64,000 nt of DNA from JASLEW01 sp963732005 (lineage in GTDB: Bacteria > Acidobacteriota > Thermoanaerobaculia > Multivoradales > UBA5704), in assembly GCA_963732005.1 (NCBI GenBank), contig CAVSXT010000005.1, forward strand, positions 1,302,001-1,366,000, read 5' to 3'. Positions 1-8,259 of the stretch are shown here, piece after piece (position 1 is the first letter of the stretch; each line of letters opens with the position of its first letter). The notes beneath the pieces were generated by a model. The model was not told the DNA's origin. It did no database searches and saw only the letters and a program-made list of their open reading frames with translations. Made by a program: the position numbers and the translations under genes.

Positions 1-1698
1 CGCCACCGCCGCCGCCAAGGGGGTCGCCGGAGGCGTGGTGGGCGCCGGCGGGGTCGCTGGCGGCATGCTACCGAGGGTTCGCGGAGACGCCGCGCTGCTG
101 GCGGCGGCAGGCGACGACGGCGAGGGCGCCGGTGCCAGATGCGATTGCGAACCCGGCTGGCGCAGCCTGGAGATGGCGGCCGCGCCGGCGAGCACGACGA
201 CCGCGAGCGCGGCCAGGACGGCGGCGGCCAGCGCCACCGCCGCGGCCGGCCCCCAGCGCCGGCGGCCGCCGCGAGTGCCAGATCGCCGGCGCGAAGCCGC
301 GGCCGTCGCCGTCGCCGGTGCCGGCGCGATGACCGCGGGAGCCACGGCTGCCGCCGGTGCCGGTGCGACGCCCGCGGGAGCTGTGGTGGTGAGGAGGCCG
401 TCGCCGTCGCCAGGTCGATCGCCAACCGCGAATGAGTGGAAGTCGGGCAGCTGAGGCGGTGCGGCGGCGAGCGGAGTGGTGGTGGCGTGACCGGCGGTTG
501 CGGCCAGTGTCATCGTGGAGCTCGCCTCACCGGCGGGGAAGCCCGGGTTCTGGGGCACCGTCGGGTCGGACGCGCGCGTCAGCCGATCCGGCTCTGCCAC
601 TGGCGTGGATAGCGCGGGCGCGCCGAGGCTCTCCGACTGATGAAAGGTGGGCACGAAAACCGGCAGGGTGTCGCCGCGGATCTCTCCGGCGCGCGGGGCC
701 GCCGGCGCTGCCCCGGCCGCCGGCCGCGGCTCCCGGGCGACGGCGAGCTGGGCGCCGCCGGCGCCGGCCGCGCCGCCGGCCGTGAACTGCTCCATGCGGC
801 TCAGCAAGCGGTCCCGGGGCACGGCGATGGTCACGTCCGCCACCACGGCGCGGGTCTGGTCGAGGTCGACCGCCGGCTCGGTTCCTGCGCTCCCGGCGCC
901 TGGCGTGCTGGCGTAGCCGCCGGCGGTGCCGGTTGCCGGCGCGGCCGCGCCGGTGGGTCCGGGATCCCCGAGCAGCGCCTGGCGGAAGGCCCGGCGCAGC
1001 TCGCCGTAGAGGCTCGCCGGCGCGGCGCTGCCCGCCTGCAGCAGCAGCGAGAGCAGCATCGTCAGCTCGGCGGCATCGGCGATCGCCTCCGCCGCGGCCG
1101 CCGGCGGCAGGACCACCGCCAGCGAGGGCTGCAGGATCTCCGCGCCGATGGCCGCGCAGGTGATCTCGGCAAAGCCACGCAGATCGGCGCGGCGGCCTTC
1201 GTCGCCGGCTTCCGAGGCGCCGCCGGCCGCCGGTCCCCAACCCAGGATCACCAGGCGCTCCTGGTCGGCGTGCGTGACCAGCAGGAGGTTGTCCGGACGC
1301 AGGTTGCGATGGGAAAGCTGATGGCGGTCGATCTCCTCGAGGCCGTCGAGGACCGGCAGCAACAAGGGCAGCGCACGTCCCACCGGCGAGCCGGCGAGCA
1401 GCTCGAAGCCGGCGCCCTGCAGGTAGCCGGTGACGAGGAAGGCGCTGCCGGTGGCGGTGAAGCCGTGGTCGAGCACGCGCGGGAGGCTGGGGTCCACGCA
1501 GGCCTGCAGCGCCCGCGCGGTGTTCTCGAAACGCCCCCTTGCCTCCCGCCGCGGCTCGCCGGCCTCGTCGCGGAACAGCTTGAGCGCCACCGTCTGGCCG
1601 GAGCGCACGTCGGCGGCGCGGAAGACGCTCGCGGTATCGCTGGCGTGGATCAGCTTGTCGAGACGATAGCGTTCGGTGATTCGCTGCAGATCGCTCAT
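1..1698 (-). CDS. Membrane-anchored Ser/Thr pseudokinase, cut by window edge
   Basis: The frame is open for 566 codons from an ATG at 1698 to the window edge, so the C-terminus is missing. The N-terminal ~270 residues have a protein-kinase fold pattern: VALKLF with Lys40 kept, and a catalytic-loop signature HRNLRPDN at 130-137. The catalytic Asp of HRD is Asn132, the DFG position reads GWG (153-155), and the Gly-rich loop is degenerate, so catalysis is unlikely. A long Ala/Pro/Gly-rich linker follows, then an Arg-rich stretch and a hydrophobic segment at about 487-506 (AVALAAAVLAALAVVVLAGA), then a Pro/Thr/Ala-rich tail. Likely role is a membrane signalling scaffold (inference). It starts 58 bp after the upstream sulfatase-like gene on the same strand, so both may be one transcript. 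A second pseudokinase lies at 53017-54630. Confidence 0.8.
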   Translation of the reverse strand, partial: MSDLQRITERYRLDKLIHASDTASVFRAADVRSGQTVALKLFRDEAGEPRREARGRFENTARALQACVDPSLPRVLDHGFTATGSAFLVTGYLQGAGFELLAGSPVGRALPLLLPVLDGLEEIDRHQLSHRNLRPDNLLLVTHADQERLVILGWGPAAGGASEAGDEGRRADLRGFAEITCAAIGAEILQPSLAVVLPPAAAAEAIADAAELTMLLSLLLQAGSAAPASLYGELRRAFRQALLGDPGPTGAAAPATGTAGGYASTPGAGSAGTEPAVDLDQTRAVVADVTIAVPRDRLLSRMEQFTAGGAAGAGGAQLAVAREPRPAAGAAPAAPRAGEIRGDTLPVFVPTFHQSESLGAPALSTPVAEPDRLTRASDPTVPQNPGFPAGEASSTMTLAATAGHATTTPLAAAPPQLPDFHSFAVGDRPGDGDGLLTTTAPAGVAPAPAAAVAPAVIAPAPATATAAASRRRSGTRGGRRRWGPAAAVALAAAVLAALAVVVLAGAAAISRLRQPGSQSHLAPAPSPSSPAAASSAASPRTLGSMPPATPPAPTTPPATPLAAAVA

Positions 1699-1756
1699 AC
1701 CGGCCCCGGGACAGCCCGCCGCCAGATGTTATGCCCGTTTTCGCAGGGCGGCCCTG

Positions 1757-3373
1757 TCAGGGCGCGACGTAGCCGAGGTTGCTGAGCTCTTTGCGGAGCT
1801 TCTCCGGGATCGCCTGTGGATGGCCGCGGCGCGGCAGGTGGGCGAAGCGTTGATCGATCAGGCGTTGCAACTCGGCGACCTGCTGCGCATGGCCGGCGGC
1901 GAGGTTGGCGGTCTCGCCGGGGTCGCTGGCGAGATCGTAGAGCTCGCTGCGGCCGATCGGATAGCGCAGCGGCGGCTGGCCCGGCCGTCCCGGAATGCAG
2001 GCGGGCTCGAGCCGGTCGGGGTTGTCCACCAGCTTCCAGGTTTGCTGCACGACGGTGTGGATGCGGCTGGCGCCGTACTCGGAGAACGCCGGCTTGCCGA
2101 CACCGCCGCCGCCGGGGCGCTCGAGGTACGGCACCAGCGATCGGCCGTCCAGCCGCGGTGGCGGTGGCACGGCGAGGAGCGCCAGCAGGGTCGGCAGGAC
2201 GTCGATGAGCTCGACCGCCTGCGGCACTCGGGCACCGGCGGGCAGCAGGCCCGGCGCCGCGATGCCGAGCGGCACGTGCAGCGTCGTCTGGTACACCGAG
2301 CAGGCGTGATAGAGGTAGCCGTTGTGGGCGTACAGCTCCTCGCCGTGGTCGGCGGCCACCACCACCAGGGTGTGGTCCAGCCTGCCGGCCTGCCGGAGGC
2401 CGGCGAGCAGCTCGCCGGCCAGCCGATCGCTGCCGATCACCGCCGCGTCGTAGAGCGCGTCGAGATGCCGGAGGTCGGCGCCGTCGAGGCGCAGGTGCTG
2501 GGTCATCACCTCGTCCAGGCGCCATTTCTTCGGTCCGAGGGAGCCCTGGTAGTCCGGGTCCAGCCGATTCGACAGGTCGCCGCCGTTGTAATAAGGAGGA
2601 TGAGCACCGAACAGATGGACCCAGAGCAGGAAAGGCTGCCGCGTGGTGGCGCCGCCGTCCGCCGCCGCGGCCCAGGCGAGCGCGTCCTGCACCGATTTGC
2701 CGTCCTTGCCGCCGCTGCACCCGAAGGTGTCCCATCCCTGATGATTGGCGTCGCACATGTTGCTCAGGAAAGCGGCGGTGCGGTAGCGAGCGCCGCGCAG
2801 CAGCTTGGGCAGGGTTGGCAGGTCGTCGGGGAAGCCATAGCCGTTCTCCTCGACGCCGTGACCGCTCGGGTAGAGCCCGCTGAGCAGCGAGGCGAGGGAC
2901 GGCCAGGTGGCGGCCCGCTGCGCGAAGGCGCGATCGAACACCACCCCGGCGCCGAGCTGGGCGTCGAGCCCCGGGCTGGTGGCGCGGCGGGTGTAGCCGT
3001 AGGCACCGACCCGGTCGGCGCGGAGCGTGTCGATGGTCAGCAGCACGACGTTCCAGCCGCGCGCGGCGCCGCCGAGCTGGCGCGGCGCCGCCGCGGCGCG
3101 GCCGGCGCCGGCAGGGCCCCGGCAGGCGGCGAGAGCGGCAAGAGCGGCCATAGCGGCCAGCACGGCAAGAGCGGTGCGGGCCGCGGCGGCGGCCGCCGCG
3201 ATGGCAGGTGCGAGCGGCCGGCGGCGGCGGCGTGCCGGCCTTGGCGGCGGCGCCTGGGGCTGCATGGCCTGGGCCGACATTGACTGGGGCTGCATTCCCT
3301 GGGGGGGCATCGCCGGCGGAAAAACGGCGGCCCAAGAGATTGGTCGGTCAGGCAACGGCGGGCGTGGATGCAA
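1757..3373 (-). CDS. Sulfatase-like hydrolase, probable envelope-anchored
   Basis: Protein of 538 aa of the alkaline phosphatase/sulfatase superfamily. The first metal-binding motif is LLTIDTLRADR (about 111-121) and a later DHGEE is the second metal site. At the nucleophile position the sequence is AATWPSLASLLSGLYP: where classical sulfatases carry Cys or Ser for formylglycine, this has Thr156, so it may be a phospho- or sulfo-hydrolase acting without formylglycine. The N-terminus has a Gln/Met/Pro-rich start, an Arg cluster and a hydrophobic run ending LAALAAC (Cys84), which looks like a lipobox or membrane anchor. A later start is possible because about 50 residues precede the hydrophobic run. 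Substrate is unknown. The pseudokinase gene follows 58 bp downstream. Confidence 0.8.
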   Translation of the reverse strand: MHPRPPLPDRPISWAAVFPPAMPPQGMQPQSMSAQAMQPQAPPPRPARRRRRPLAPAIAAAAAAARTALAVLAAMAALAALAACRGPAGAGRAAAAPRQLGGAARGWNVVLLTIDTLRADRVGAYGYTRRATSPGLDAQLGAGVVFDRAFAQRAATWPSLASLLSGLYPSGHGVEENGYGFPDDLPTLPKLLRGARYRTAAFLSNMCDANHQGWDTFGCSGGKDGKSVQDALAWAAAADGGATTRQPFLLWVHLFGAHPPYYNGGDLSNRLDPDYQGSLGPKKWRLDEVMTQHLRLDGADLRHLDALYDAAVIGSDRLAGELLAGLRQAGRLDHTLVVVAADHGEELYAHNGYLYHACSVYQTTLHVPLGIAAPGLLPAGARVPQAVELIDVLPTLLALLAVPPPPRLDGRSLVPYLERPGGGGVGKPAFSEYGASRIHTVVQQTWKLVDNPDRLEPACIPGRPGQPPLRYPIGRSELYDLASDPGETANLAAGHAQQVAELQRLIDQRFAHLPRRGHPQAIPEKLRKELSNLGYVAP

Positions 3374-3678
3374 GGCAGATCCTCGGAAGGCGGATTGTAG
3401 CCGACCCGAACGGGGGCCCGCCTGCCTGCCCCGCGGCCTTGCCTACCCGCGGGATTGCCGCGACGGTGAACAGCGGAGCAGCGACCGGGGAAAAAAGCGG
3501 GCGGGCCGCCGGGCTCGCCATGGCTCGCCGGCGCCAACTCGTCGCAGCGCCCACTTGGCAGCGTCGCTTCTGCATGTTATAAAAGGGCTCCCCGTCGCTC
3601 CCGGACAGTTCCGGAGTTCTCTCCTGGCGTGCCTTGGCGCGTTCGCCGCTCCTCTTCATCTCGAGAAGGAGCGGAGAG
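3374..3678. other. Intergenic region between divergent genes
   Basis: This 305-bp gap separates the minus-strand sulfatase-like gene from the plus-strand sigma factor gene. It holds one good sigma70-type promoter (3555-3583) and a Shine-Dalgarno run just before 3679. I see no other gene in it. Confidence 0.6.
3555..3583 (+). promoter_or_regulatory. sigma70-type promoter of the sigma factor gene
   Basis: TTGGCA (3555-3560) and TATAAA (3578-3583) are separated by exactly 17 bp. The inferred start of transcription is near 3590, giving a leader of about 90 nt for the gene at 3679. Confidence 0.55.
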
Positions 3679-4386
3679 ATGGAATCATGGTTCGGCCTGT
3701 GCCTGCCGCCGTCGTCCTCGTTCAAGCCTGAAGCCGCCTGGGAGCGGCTGGTCGCGCGCTACGGCCCCGCTCTCAAGGCCCGCGTCGGCAGCGTGCTGCG
3801 GCGAGCCGGCGTACGGCCCAGCGGCGATCAGATCGAAGAGATCGTGCAGGAAGTCTACTGCCGCCTGCTGGCCGCCGGCGGCCGCCGGTTGCGGCGTTGC
3901 CGGGCGACCAGCGAGAGTCAGGTCGGCGCCTTCCTGGGCAGGGTGGCCGAGCGGGTGGCGCTGGATCAGCTGCGGGCGGCCCGCGCCCAGAAGCGCGGCG
4001 GCACCATGGCGGCGGCGCCGAGCGGCGCTTGGAGCCCGTGGGGAGACCCGCCGCGCGAACCGCAGGAGCGAGCGGCGGATCCGGGCGCCAATCCCGAGGA
4101 GCTGATGCTCAGCCGCGAGCGCCTGCGGCTTTTCCTCGAGCGCTGCGGCACGCTCGCGGGCCGGCGCGACTATCGGCGCAACGCCCGGATCCTGGCGCTC
4201 GCGGCCGCCGGCATGAGCAGCTGCGAGATTGCCCGCGCGCTCGGCGGACCGCTGACCGCTCGCGGCGTCGACGGCCTGCTGCCGCGGGTCCGCCGCTACG
4301 TCGCCGCGCACGCCCAGGCTGCCGCCGCCGGCCTCGATCTCGCCCCGCAAGAACCGGCGCCGCGCGGCGCAAACGGCAGCGAATGA
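3679..4386 (+). CDS. ECF-like RNA polymerase sigma factor
   Basis: Protein of 235 aa. The ATG at 3679 is chosen because AGAAGGAGCGG lies just upstream; a longer frame to 3634 lacks such a site. Region 2-like sequence is seen around ALKARVGSVLRRAG...DQIEEIVQEVYCRLL and RVAERVALDQLRAARA. A variable Gly/Pro/Ala linker follows. A region 4-like helix-turn-helix is seen in ILALAAAGMSSCEIARALGG...VDGLLPRVRRYV. It resembles atypical ECF sigma factors found in acidobacterial and myxobacterial genomes; no anti-sigma factor is adjacent. It would direct RNA polymerase to a dedicated promoter set, which I cannot name. Confidence 0.65.
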   Translation: MESWFGLCLPPSSSFKPEAAWERLVARYGPALKARVGSVLRRAGVRPSGDQIEEIVQEVYCRLLAAGGRRLRRCRATSESQVGAFLGRVAERVALDQLRAARAQKRGGTMAAAPSGAWSPWGDPPREPQERAADPGANPEELMLSRERLRLFLERCGTLAGRRDYRRNARILALAAAGMSSCEIARALGGPLTARGVDGLLPRVRRYVAAHAQAAAAGLDLAPQEPAPRGANGSE

Positions 4387-4408
4387 CGGGCGCCGGTGGC
4401 CCTGCGAG

Positions 4409-4494
4409 CGGCGGTGGCAGTCCGGACGACAGGCCGCCGCGCCTCGGCGAGGCGAAGTTCCGGCGGTGGCAGTCCAGGGGTCCGGCGGTGGCAG
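4409..4494 (+). repeat. Three short direct repeats before the HDAC-like gene
   Basis: CGGCGGTGGCAGTCC occurs at 4409-4423 and 4461-4475, and its first 12 bases again at 4483-4494. They lie in the 149-bp gap upstream of the amidohydrolase gene. Function is unknown; they could be regulatory sites or slippage products. Confidence 0.5.
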
Positions 4495-4535
4495 GCTAAG
4501 GAACCCGGTGCGAGGTCCTGATCTATGATTCCGGC

Positions 4536-5651
4536 ATGATCCGGGTCGTCACCGATTCCCGGTGCCTCGGGCACCAGCCGCCGGCGGGCTACCCCGAGCA
4601 GCCCGAGCGGCTGGCCGGCATCCTGGCGCATCTGCGCCGGGAGGGTCTCGAGATCGACGACCGTAGTCCTCCGGAGCCTTCCGGGACGCCCGCCACGTCA
4701 CCGCCGATGGCTGCGCGGTCCGCGCTGCCGGCCTCGGCGCCGCCGCTCGCCGCGTCCGCCCGGGAGGCGGCCGGCGGCGATGGGCAATCACCGCCGGCCG
4801 CGCCAGCCGCACTGCCCGAAGCGACCGCACGGGCCTCGCTGGGAGCGCTGTCTGAGCTGGCTGCGCTGGCTGAGGTCACCGCGCTGCACGCCGAGAGCTA
4901 CGTGCAACGCTTCCGCGGCGCCGTCGCCCGCGGCGACAGTTTGCTCGACTCCGCCGACAATCCGCTTTCGGACGGCGTGTGGGCGGCCGCCTGGGGCGCG
5001 GTGGAGGCGACCCTGGCGGCTGCCGATTGGGTCGCCGGCGGCCGCGATCGCGTCGGTTTCGCCGCGGTGCGCCCGCCAGGCCATCATGCCGAAGCGGCCA
5101 CGGCGATGGGCTTCTGCTACTTCAACAACGTCGCGATCGCCGCCGAGCACCTGCGCCGCCGCCACGGCGCCGCCCGCGTGGCGATCTTCGATTTCGACGT
5201 CCATCACGGCAACGGCACCCAGCACCTGTTCGAGGACCGGCCCGACGTGCTCTACGCCAGCACCCATCAGTATCCTTTCTATCCGGGCACCGGGGCCGCG
5301 GACGAGATCGGCGTCGGCGTCGGCGCCGGCGCCACCCTCAACCTGCCGCTGCCCGCCGGCACCGGCGACGAGGGCTACGCCGCCGCCATCGAAGGCCGCG
5401 TGCTGCCGGAGCTGCGCCGCTTCGCGCCGGACGTGCTGCTGCTGTCGGCAGGCTTCGACGCCTGGCGGCGCGACCCCCTGGGCGGCATGGCGGTCAGCGA
5501 GGATGCCTTTGCGCGCTGGGGCGAATGGCTTCGCCAGCTGGCCGGCGAGGTCTGCGAAGGCCGGATCCTGGCGGTGCTCGAGGGCGGCTACGACCTGCGG
5601 CAGCTGCCCGGGCTGGTCGGCGCGCACCTGCAGGGCCTGGCCTCGGGCTGA
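4536..5651 (+). CDS. Histone deacetylase / acetylpolyamine amidohydrolase family protein
   Basis: Protein of 371 aa with the zinc-dependent deacetylase signatures: the active-site His pair in RPPGHHAE (His183-His184), the metal-binding DFDVHHGNGTQ, SAGFDAWRRDPLGG and the late catalytic Tyr in EGGYDL. It should deacetylate acetyl-lysine, acetylpolyamine or a similar amide in the cytoplasm. The conserved start (YPEQPERL) is followed at about residues 46-105 by an insert very rich in Ala, Pro and Ser. This insert replaces a surface loop and is not typical of the family. The gene stands alone between the sigma factor gene and a secreted protein gene. Confidence 0.88.
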   Translation: MIRVVTDSRCLGHQPPAGYPEQPERLAGILAHLRREGLEIDDRSPPEPSGTPATSPPMAARSALPASAPPLAASAREAAGGDGQSPPAAPAALPEATARASLGALSELAALAEVTALHAESYVQRFRGAVARGDSLLDSADNPLSDGVWAAAWGAVEATLAAADWVAGGRDRVGFAAVRPPGHHAEAATAMGFCYFNNVAIAAEHLRRRHGAARVAIFDFDVHHGNGTQHLFEDRPDVLYASTHQYPFYPGTGAADEIGVGVGAGATLNLPLPAGTGDEGYAAAIEGRVLPELRRFAPDVLLLSAGFDAWRRDPLGGMAVSEDAFARWGEWLRQLAGEVCEGRILAVLEGGYDLRQLPGLVGAHLQGLASG

Positions 5652-5787
5652 CTGCAAAACGGGCCAGCCGACACGTTCCTGCAACGATATGTGGTGTCCC
5701 GGCGCGAACCGTGACCCACGGGTTGTGGAGTGCGGGAGCCAGCCGTGGCGGAGGCGGCAAACCCTTTTACCTGCGCGGTTTACAAGA

Positions 5788-5816
5788 TTGACTTCCAGCT
5801 GTGTTCCCCGTAGAAT
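5788..5816 (+). promoter_or_regulatory. sigma70-type promoter
   Basis: TTGACT (5788-5793) and TAGAAT (5811-5816) are separated by 17 bp. It lies in the 278-bp gap upstream of the secreted repeat protein gene at 5930 and would give a leader of roughly 105 nt. Confidence 0.65.
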
Positions 5817-5929
5817 CGCCCAAAGTTAACGTATCACTTGAAAGAAGGCCTGGAATGCCTGCGTCGTAAAGGCTCTTTCGCCTCGTCGGGCCGAGGCAGG
5901 GAGCGGGCGGCGCAGCGGAGGTTGGAGCG

Positions 5930-7171
5930 ATGAGGCAAAAGGCTTTCGTGTTCACGTTGGCGCTGTCGCTGCTGGCTGCTGGCGGGGCGACCGGCGCCTG
6001 GGCGGCAAATGCGCCCTTCGGCTCCTTCGACGGTTTTGCGCGCCCTGGCAACGCCGCCAACGGCGTGGTGGGCCTGCAGGGTTGGGCGCTGGCCCAGACC
6101 GGCGTCTTCGCGGTCGACATCGTGGTCGACGGCGCCACCATCGGCCGCGCCACCTACGGCCGCTCGCGGCCCGGCGTGAGCAAGCAGTTTCCCGGATTCC
6201 CCAACACGTCGGCGCCGGGCTTCGCCTACTCGCTCGACACCACCCACTTCCTCAACGGGCTGCACTCGGTCACCGCGCGGGTGACCAGCCTCACCGGCCA
6301 GATGGTGCTGCTGAACACGCGGCGGCTGCAGTTCTCCAACACCAACGCCGATCTGCTGCCCTTCGGCACCATCGAGTTCCCGAACCAGCAGGCCGAGATG
6401 TTCGGCAACTGCAACCTGGACGATCCCAACCGCATCTGGGAGATTGTTTCCGGCTATGCGCTGGACGTCAACGCCTCCTACAACAATCCAGGGGTGGCCT
6501 ACGTCGAGCTGTTGATCGACGGCGCCTTGACTTTCAACAGCCAGCACGACTGCAACAACAACACCGCCGCGGGCGGCCTGAGTGATTGTTACGGGATCAA
6601 GCGGCTGGATCTCGAGCAGCAGTTCCCCGGCCTCAAGGATGCGCCGCACGCCGGCTTCCGTTTCGCGCTCGACGTCGGCGCGCTGATCAGCACCACCGAC
6701 ACTTTCGGGTTCCCGCTGTACACGCCCGGCAGCCATCAGCTCGGCATCCGGGTGGGCGATCAGTTCGAGAACGTCACCGACATCGGTTCGATCGCGGTGA
6801 CCTTCTCGTGCCGGGACCTGACGAACCAGGACAATGCGATCGGGCACGTCGATTTCCCGGAGGTCGGCCTGGTGTACGGTGGCCTGATCCAGGTTTCCGG
6901 CTGGGCGGTCAACTTCGAAGGGGTGGCGGCGGTGGTGGTCTACGTCGACGGCAACGTCGTCGCCATCGCCAATCTGGGCCTGCCGCGCCCGGACATCCGC
7001 GAGGAATATCCGAGCTATCCGGCAAATCCCGCCCCCGGGTGGTTCACCTACATCGACACCACGCAATTGTCGAACGGAGTGCACCAGATCTCCGCGCAGG
7101 TGGTGGACAACAACGACGTCTACAGCTTCATCGGCAAGTTCCCGATCACGGTCGAGAACCCGCTCCCATAA
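5930..7171 (+). CDS. Secreted protein with three Ig-like repeats
   Basis: Protein of 413 aa with a clear Sec signal peptide (MRQKAFVFTLALSLLAAGGATGAWA, cut before ANAP). The mature part holds three related beta-rich units of about 110-150 aa. Each has a Gly-Trp/Tyr-Ala core (LQGWALAQTGV, VSGYALDVNA, VSGWAVNFEGV), a VDG turn, a YPG/FPG-type turn and an LDTTxLxNGxH-like strand. The middle unit carries an insert with Cys and Asn-rich sequence. This layout fits bacterial Ig-like repeat proteins used at the cell surface or in the medium; no enzyme motif is seen. A purine-rich site (GGAGGTTGGAG) precedes the ATG, and a good promoter lies at 5788-5816. Confidence 0.75.
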   Translation: MRQKAFVFTLALSLLAAGGATGAWAANAPFGSFDGFARPGNAANGVVGLQGWALAQTGVFAVDIVVDGATIGRATYGRSRPGVSKQFPGFPNTSAPGFAYSLDTTHFLNGLHSVTARVTSLTGQMVLLNTRRLQFSNTNADLLPFGTIEFPNQQAEMFGNCNLDDPNRIWEIVSGYALDVNASYNNPGVAYVELLIDGALTFNSQHDCNNNTAAGGLSDCYGIKRLDLEQQFPGLKDAPHAGFRFALDVGALISTTDTFGFPLYTPGSHQLGIRVGDQFENVTDIGSIAVTFSCRDLTNQDNAIGHVDFPEVGLVYGGLIQVSGWAVNFEGVAAVVVYVDGNVVAIANLGLPRPDIREEYPSYPANPAPGWFTYIDTTQLSNGVHQISAQVVDNNDVYSFIGKFPITVENPLP

Positions 7172-7200
7172 GGCGTACTCCCTCCCGAAAAAGATCGAGA

Positions 7201-7227
7201 CCTCCGGCCGCCGATGGTGGCCGGAGG
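7201..7227 (+). terminator. Hairpin after the secreted repeat protein gene
   Basis: CCTCCGGCC (7201-7209) pairs perfectly with GGCCGGAGG (7219-7227) across a 9-nt loop. There is no T-tract after it, so it may be a weak or Rho-assisted terminator, or a leader hairpin for fmt. Confidence 0.4.
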
Positions 7228-7261
7228 GGGACCCAGCCAGGCGGGTGGTAGCATCGCGCCC

Positions 7262-8221
7262 ATGCCGTCCTTGGCGCCGCTGGTCTTCTTCGGCACCCCC
7301 GAGTTTGCGGTTCCCACCCTCGCGGCGCTGGCAGCGGCGGGCAGGAGTCCCGCCCTGGTGGTGAGCCAGCCCTCCCGGCCGGCCGGGCGCGGGGGCGAAC
7401 CGCGGCTGCCGCCGGTGGCGCTCTGGGCGCGCGAGCACGGGCGGCCGCTGCAACAACCCGAACGGGTGCGGGCGGCAGAGTTCCTGGACGCCCTGCGGCC
7501 GCTGCAGCCGGCGATCGCGGTGGTCGTCGCCTTCGGCCAGATCTTCCCGCGGGAGCTGCTGCAGCTGCCGGCCGCCGGCTGCCTGAACCTGCATGCCTCG
7601 CTGCTACCGCTCTACCGCGGCGCCGCGCCCATCCAGGCGGCCATCGCCGCCGGCGAGGAGCGCACCGGCGTCACCGTCATGCGCATGGAGGCAGGGCTGG
7701 ACTCCGGCCCCATCCTGCTGCAGGCGGAAACCGCCATCGGTCCACGCGAGACCGCCGGCGAGCTGGCGGTGCGGCTGGCGGCGCTCGGCGCCGGCTTGAT
7801 GATCGAGGCGCTCGACCGGCTCGAGCGCGGCGTGCTGGCCGAGCGGCGACAGGACGACTCCCTCGCCACCCTGGCGCCGCGGCTCAGCCGCGACAGTGGA
7901 CGCGCCGACTGGCAGCTCACCGCGACGCAGCTCGCCAACCGGTTGCGCGCCTTCACTCCATGGCCGGGCCTGACCGCCGAGCTGCGCGGCGCGCCGGTCA
8001 AGCTGGTGCGCGCCACTCCCCTCACCGAGCCGCCGCTGCCGCCCGGCCCGCCGCCTGCGCCGGGTACCCTCCTGGGCGTCGTTCCCGCGGGGATCGCGAC
8101 GGCTTGCGGCGCCGGCACGGTACTCGCAATCGCCGACCTGCAGCGGCCCGGCAGGAAGACGCAACACGCCGCCGACTTCGTCAACGGCGAGCGGCTGCAG
8201 CCGGGAGAACGGTTTGCCTGA
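7262..8221 (+). CDS. fmt: Methionyl-tRNA formyltransferase
   Basis: Protein of 319 aa that formylates the amino group of initiator Met-tRNA using 10-formyl-tetrahydrofolate. The start at 7262 gives the usual N-terminus (LVFFGTPEFAVPTLAAL). The catalytic triad of the family is in place: Asn109 and His111 in NLHASLLPLYRG, and Asp147 in MEAGLDSGPIL, matching the spacing of the E. coli enzyme. The C-terminal oligonucleotide-binding domain (RDSGRADWQLTATQLANRLRAFTPWPG) is complete. It is followed by rsmB 38 bp downstream, an arrangement common in bacteria, where def often precedes; no def gene is seen here. Confidence 0.95.
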   Translation: MPSLAPLVFFGTPEFAVPTLAALAAAGRSPALVVSQPSRPAGRGGEPRLPPVALWAREHGRPLQQPERVRAAEFLDALRPLQPAIAVVVAFGQIFPRELLQLPAAGCLNLHASLLPLYRGAAPIQAAIAAGEERTGVTVMRMEAGLDSGPILLQAETAIGPRETAGELAVRLAALGAGLMIEALDRLERGVLAERRQDDSLATLAPRLSRDSGRADWQLTATQLANRLRAFTPWPGLTAELRGAPVKLVRATPLTEPPLPPGPPPAPGTLLGVVPAGIATACGAGTVLAIADLQRPGRKTQHAADFVNGERLQPGERFA

Positions 8222-8259
8222 GGCCTCCCGACGCTCGTGATCGGGTGCCGCCCGCCGTC

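Noticed and set aside
35..785. Plus-strand open frames across the left edge
   Set aside because: They are Arg/Ala/Pro-rich shadows of the minus-strand pseudokinase, whose frame is open throughout.
4780..5829. A 349-aa plus-strand frame and a 298-aa minus-strand frame over the HDAC-like gene
   Set aside because: Both are low-complexity shadows; the 4536-5651 frame carries all conserved active-site motifs.
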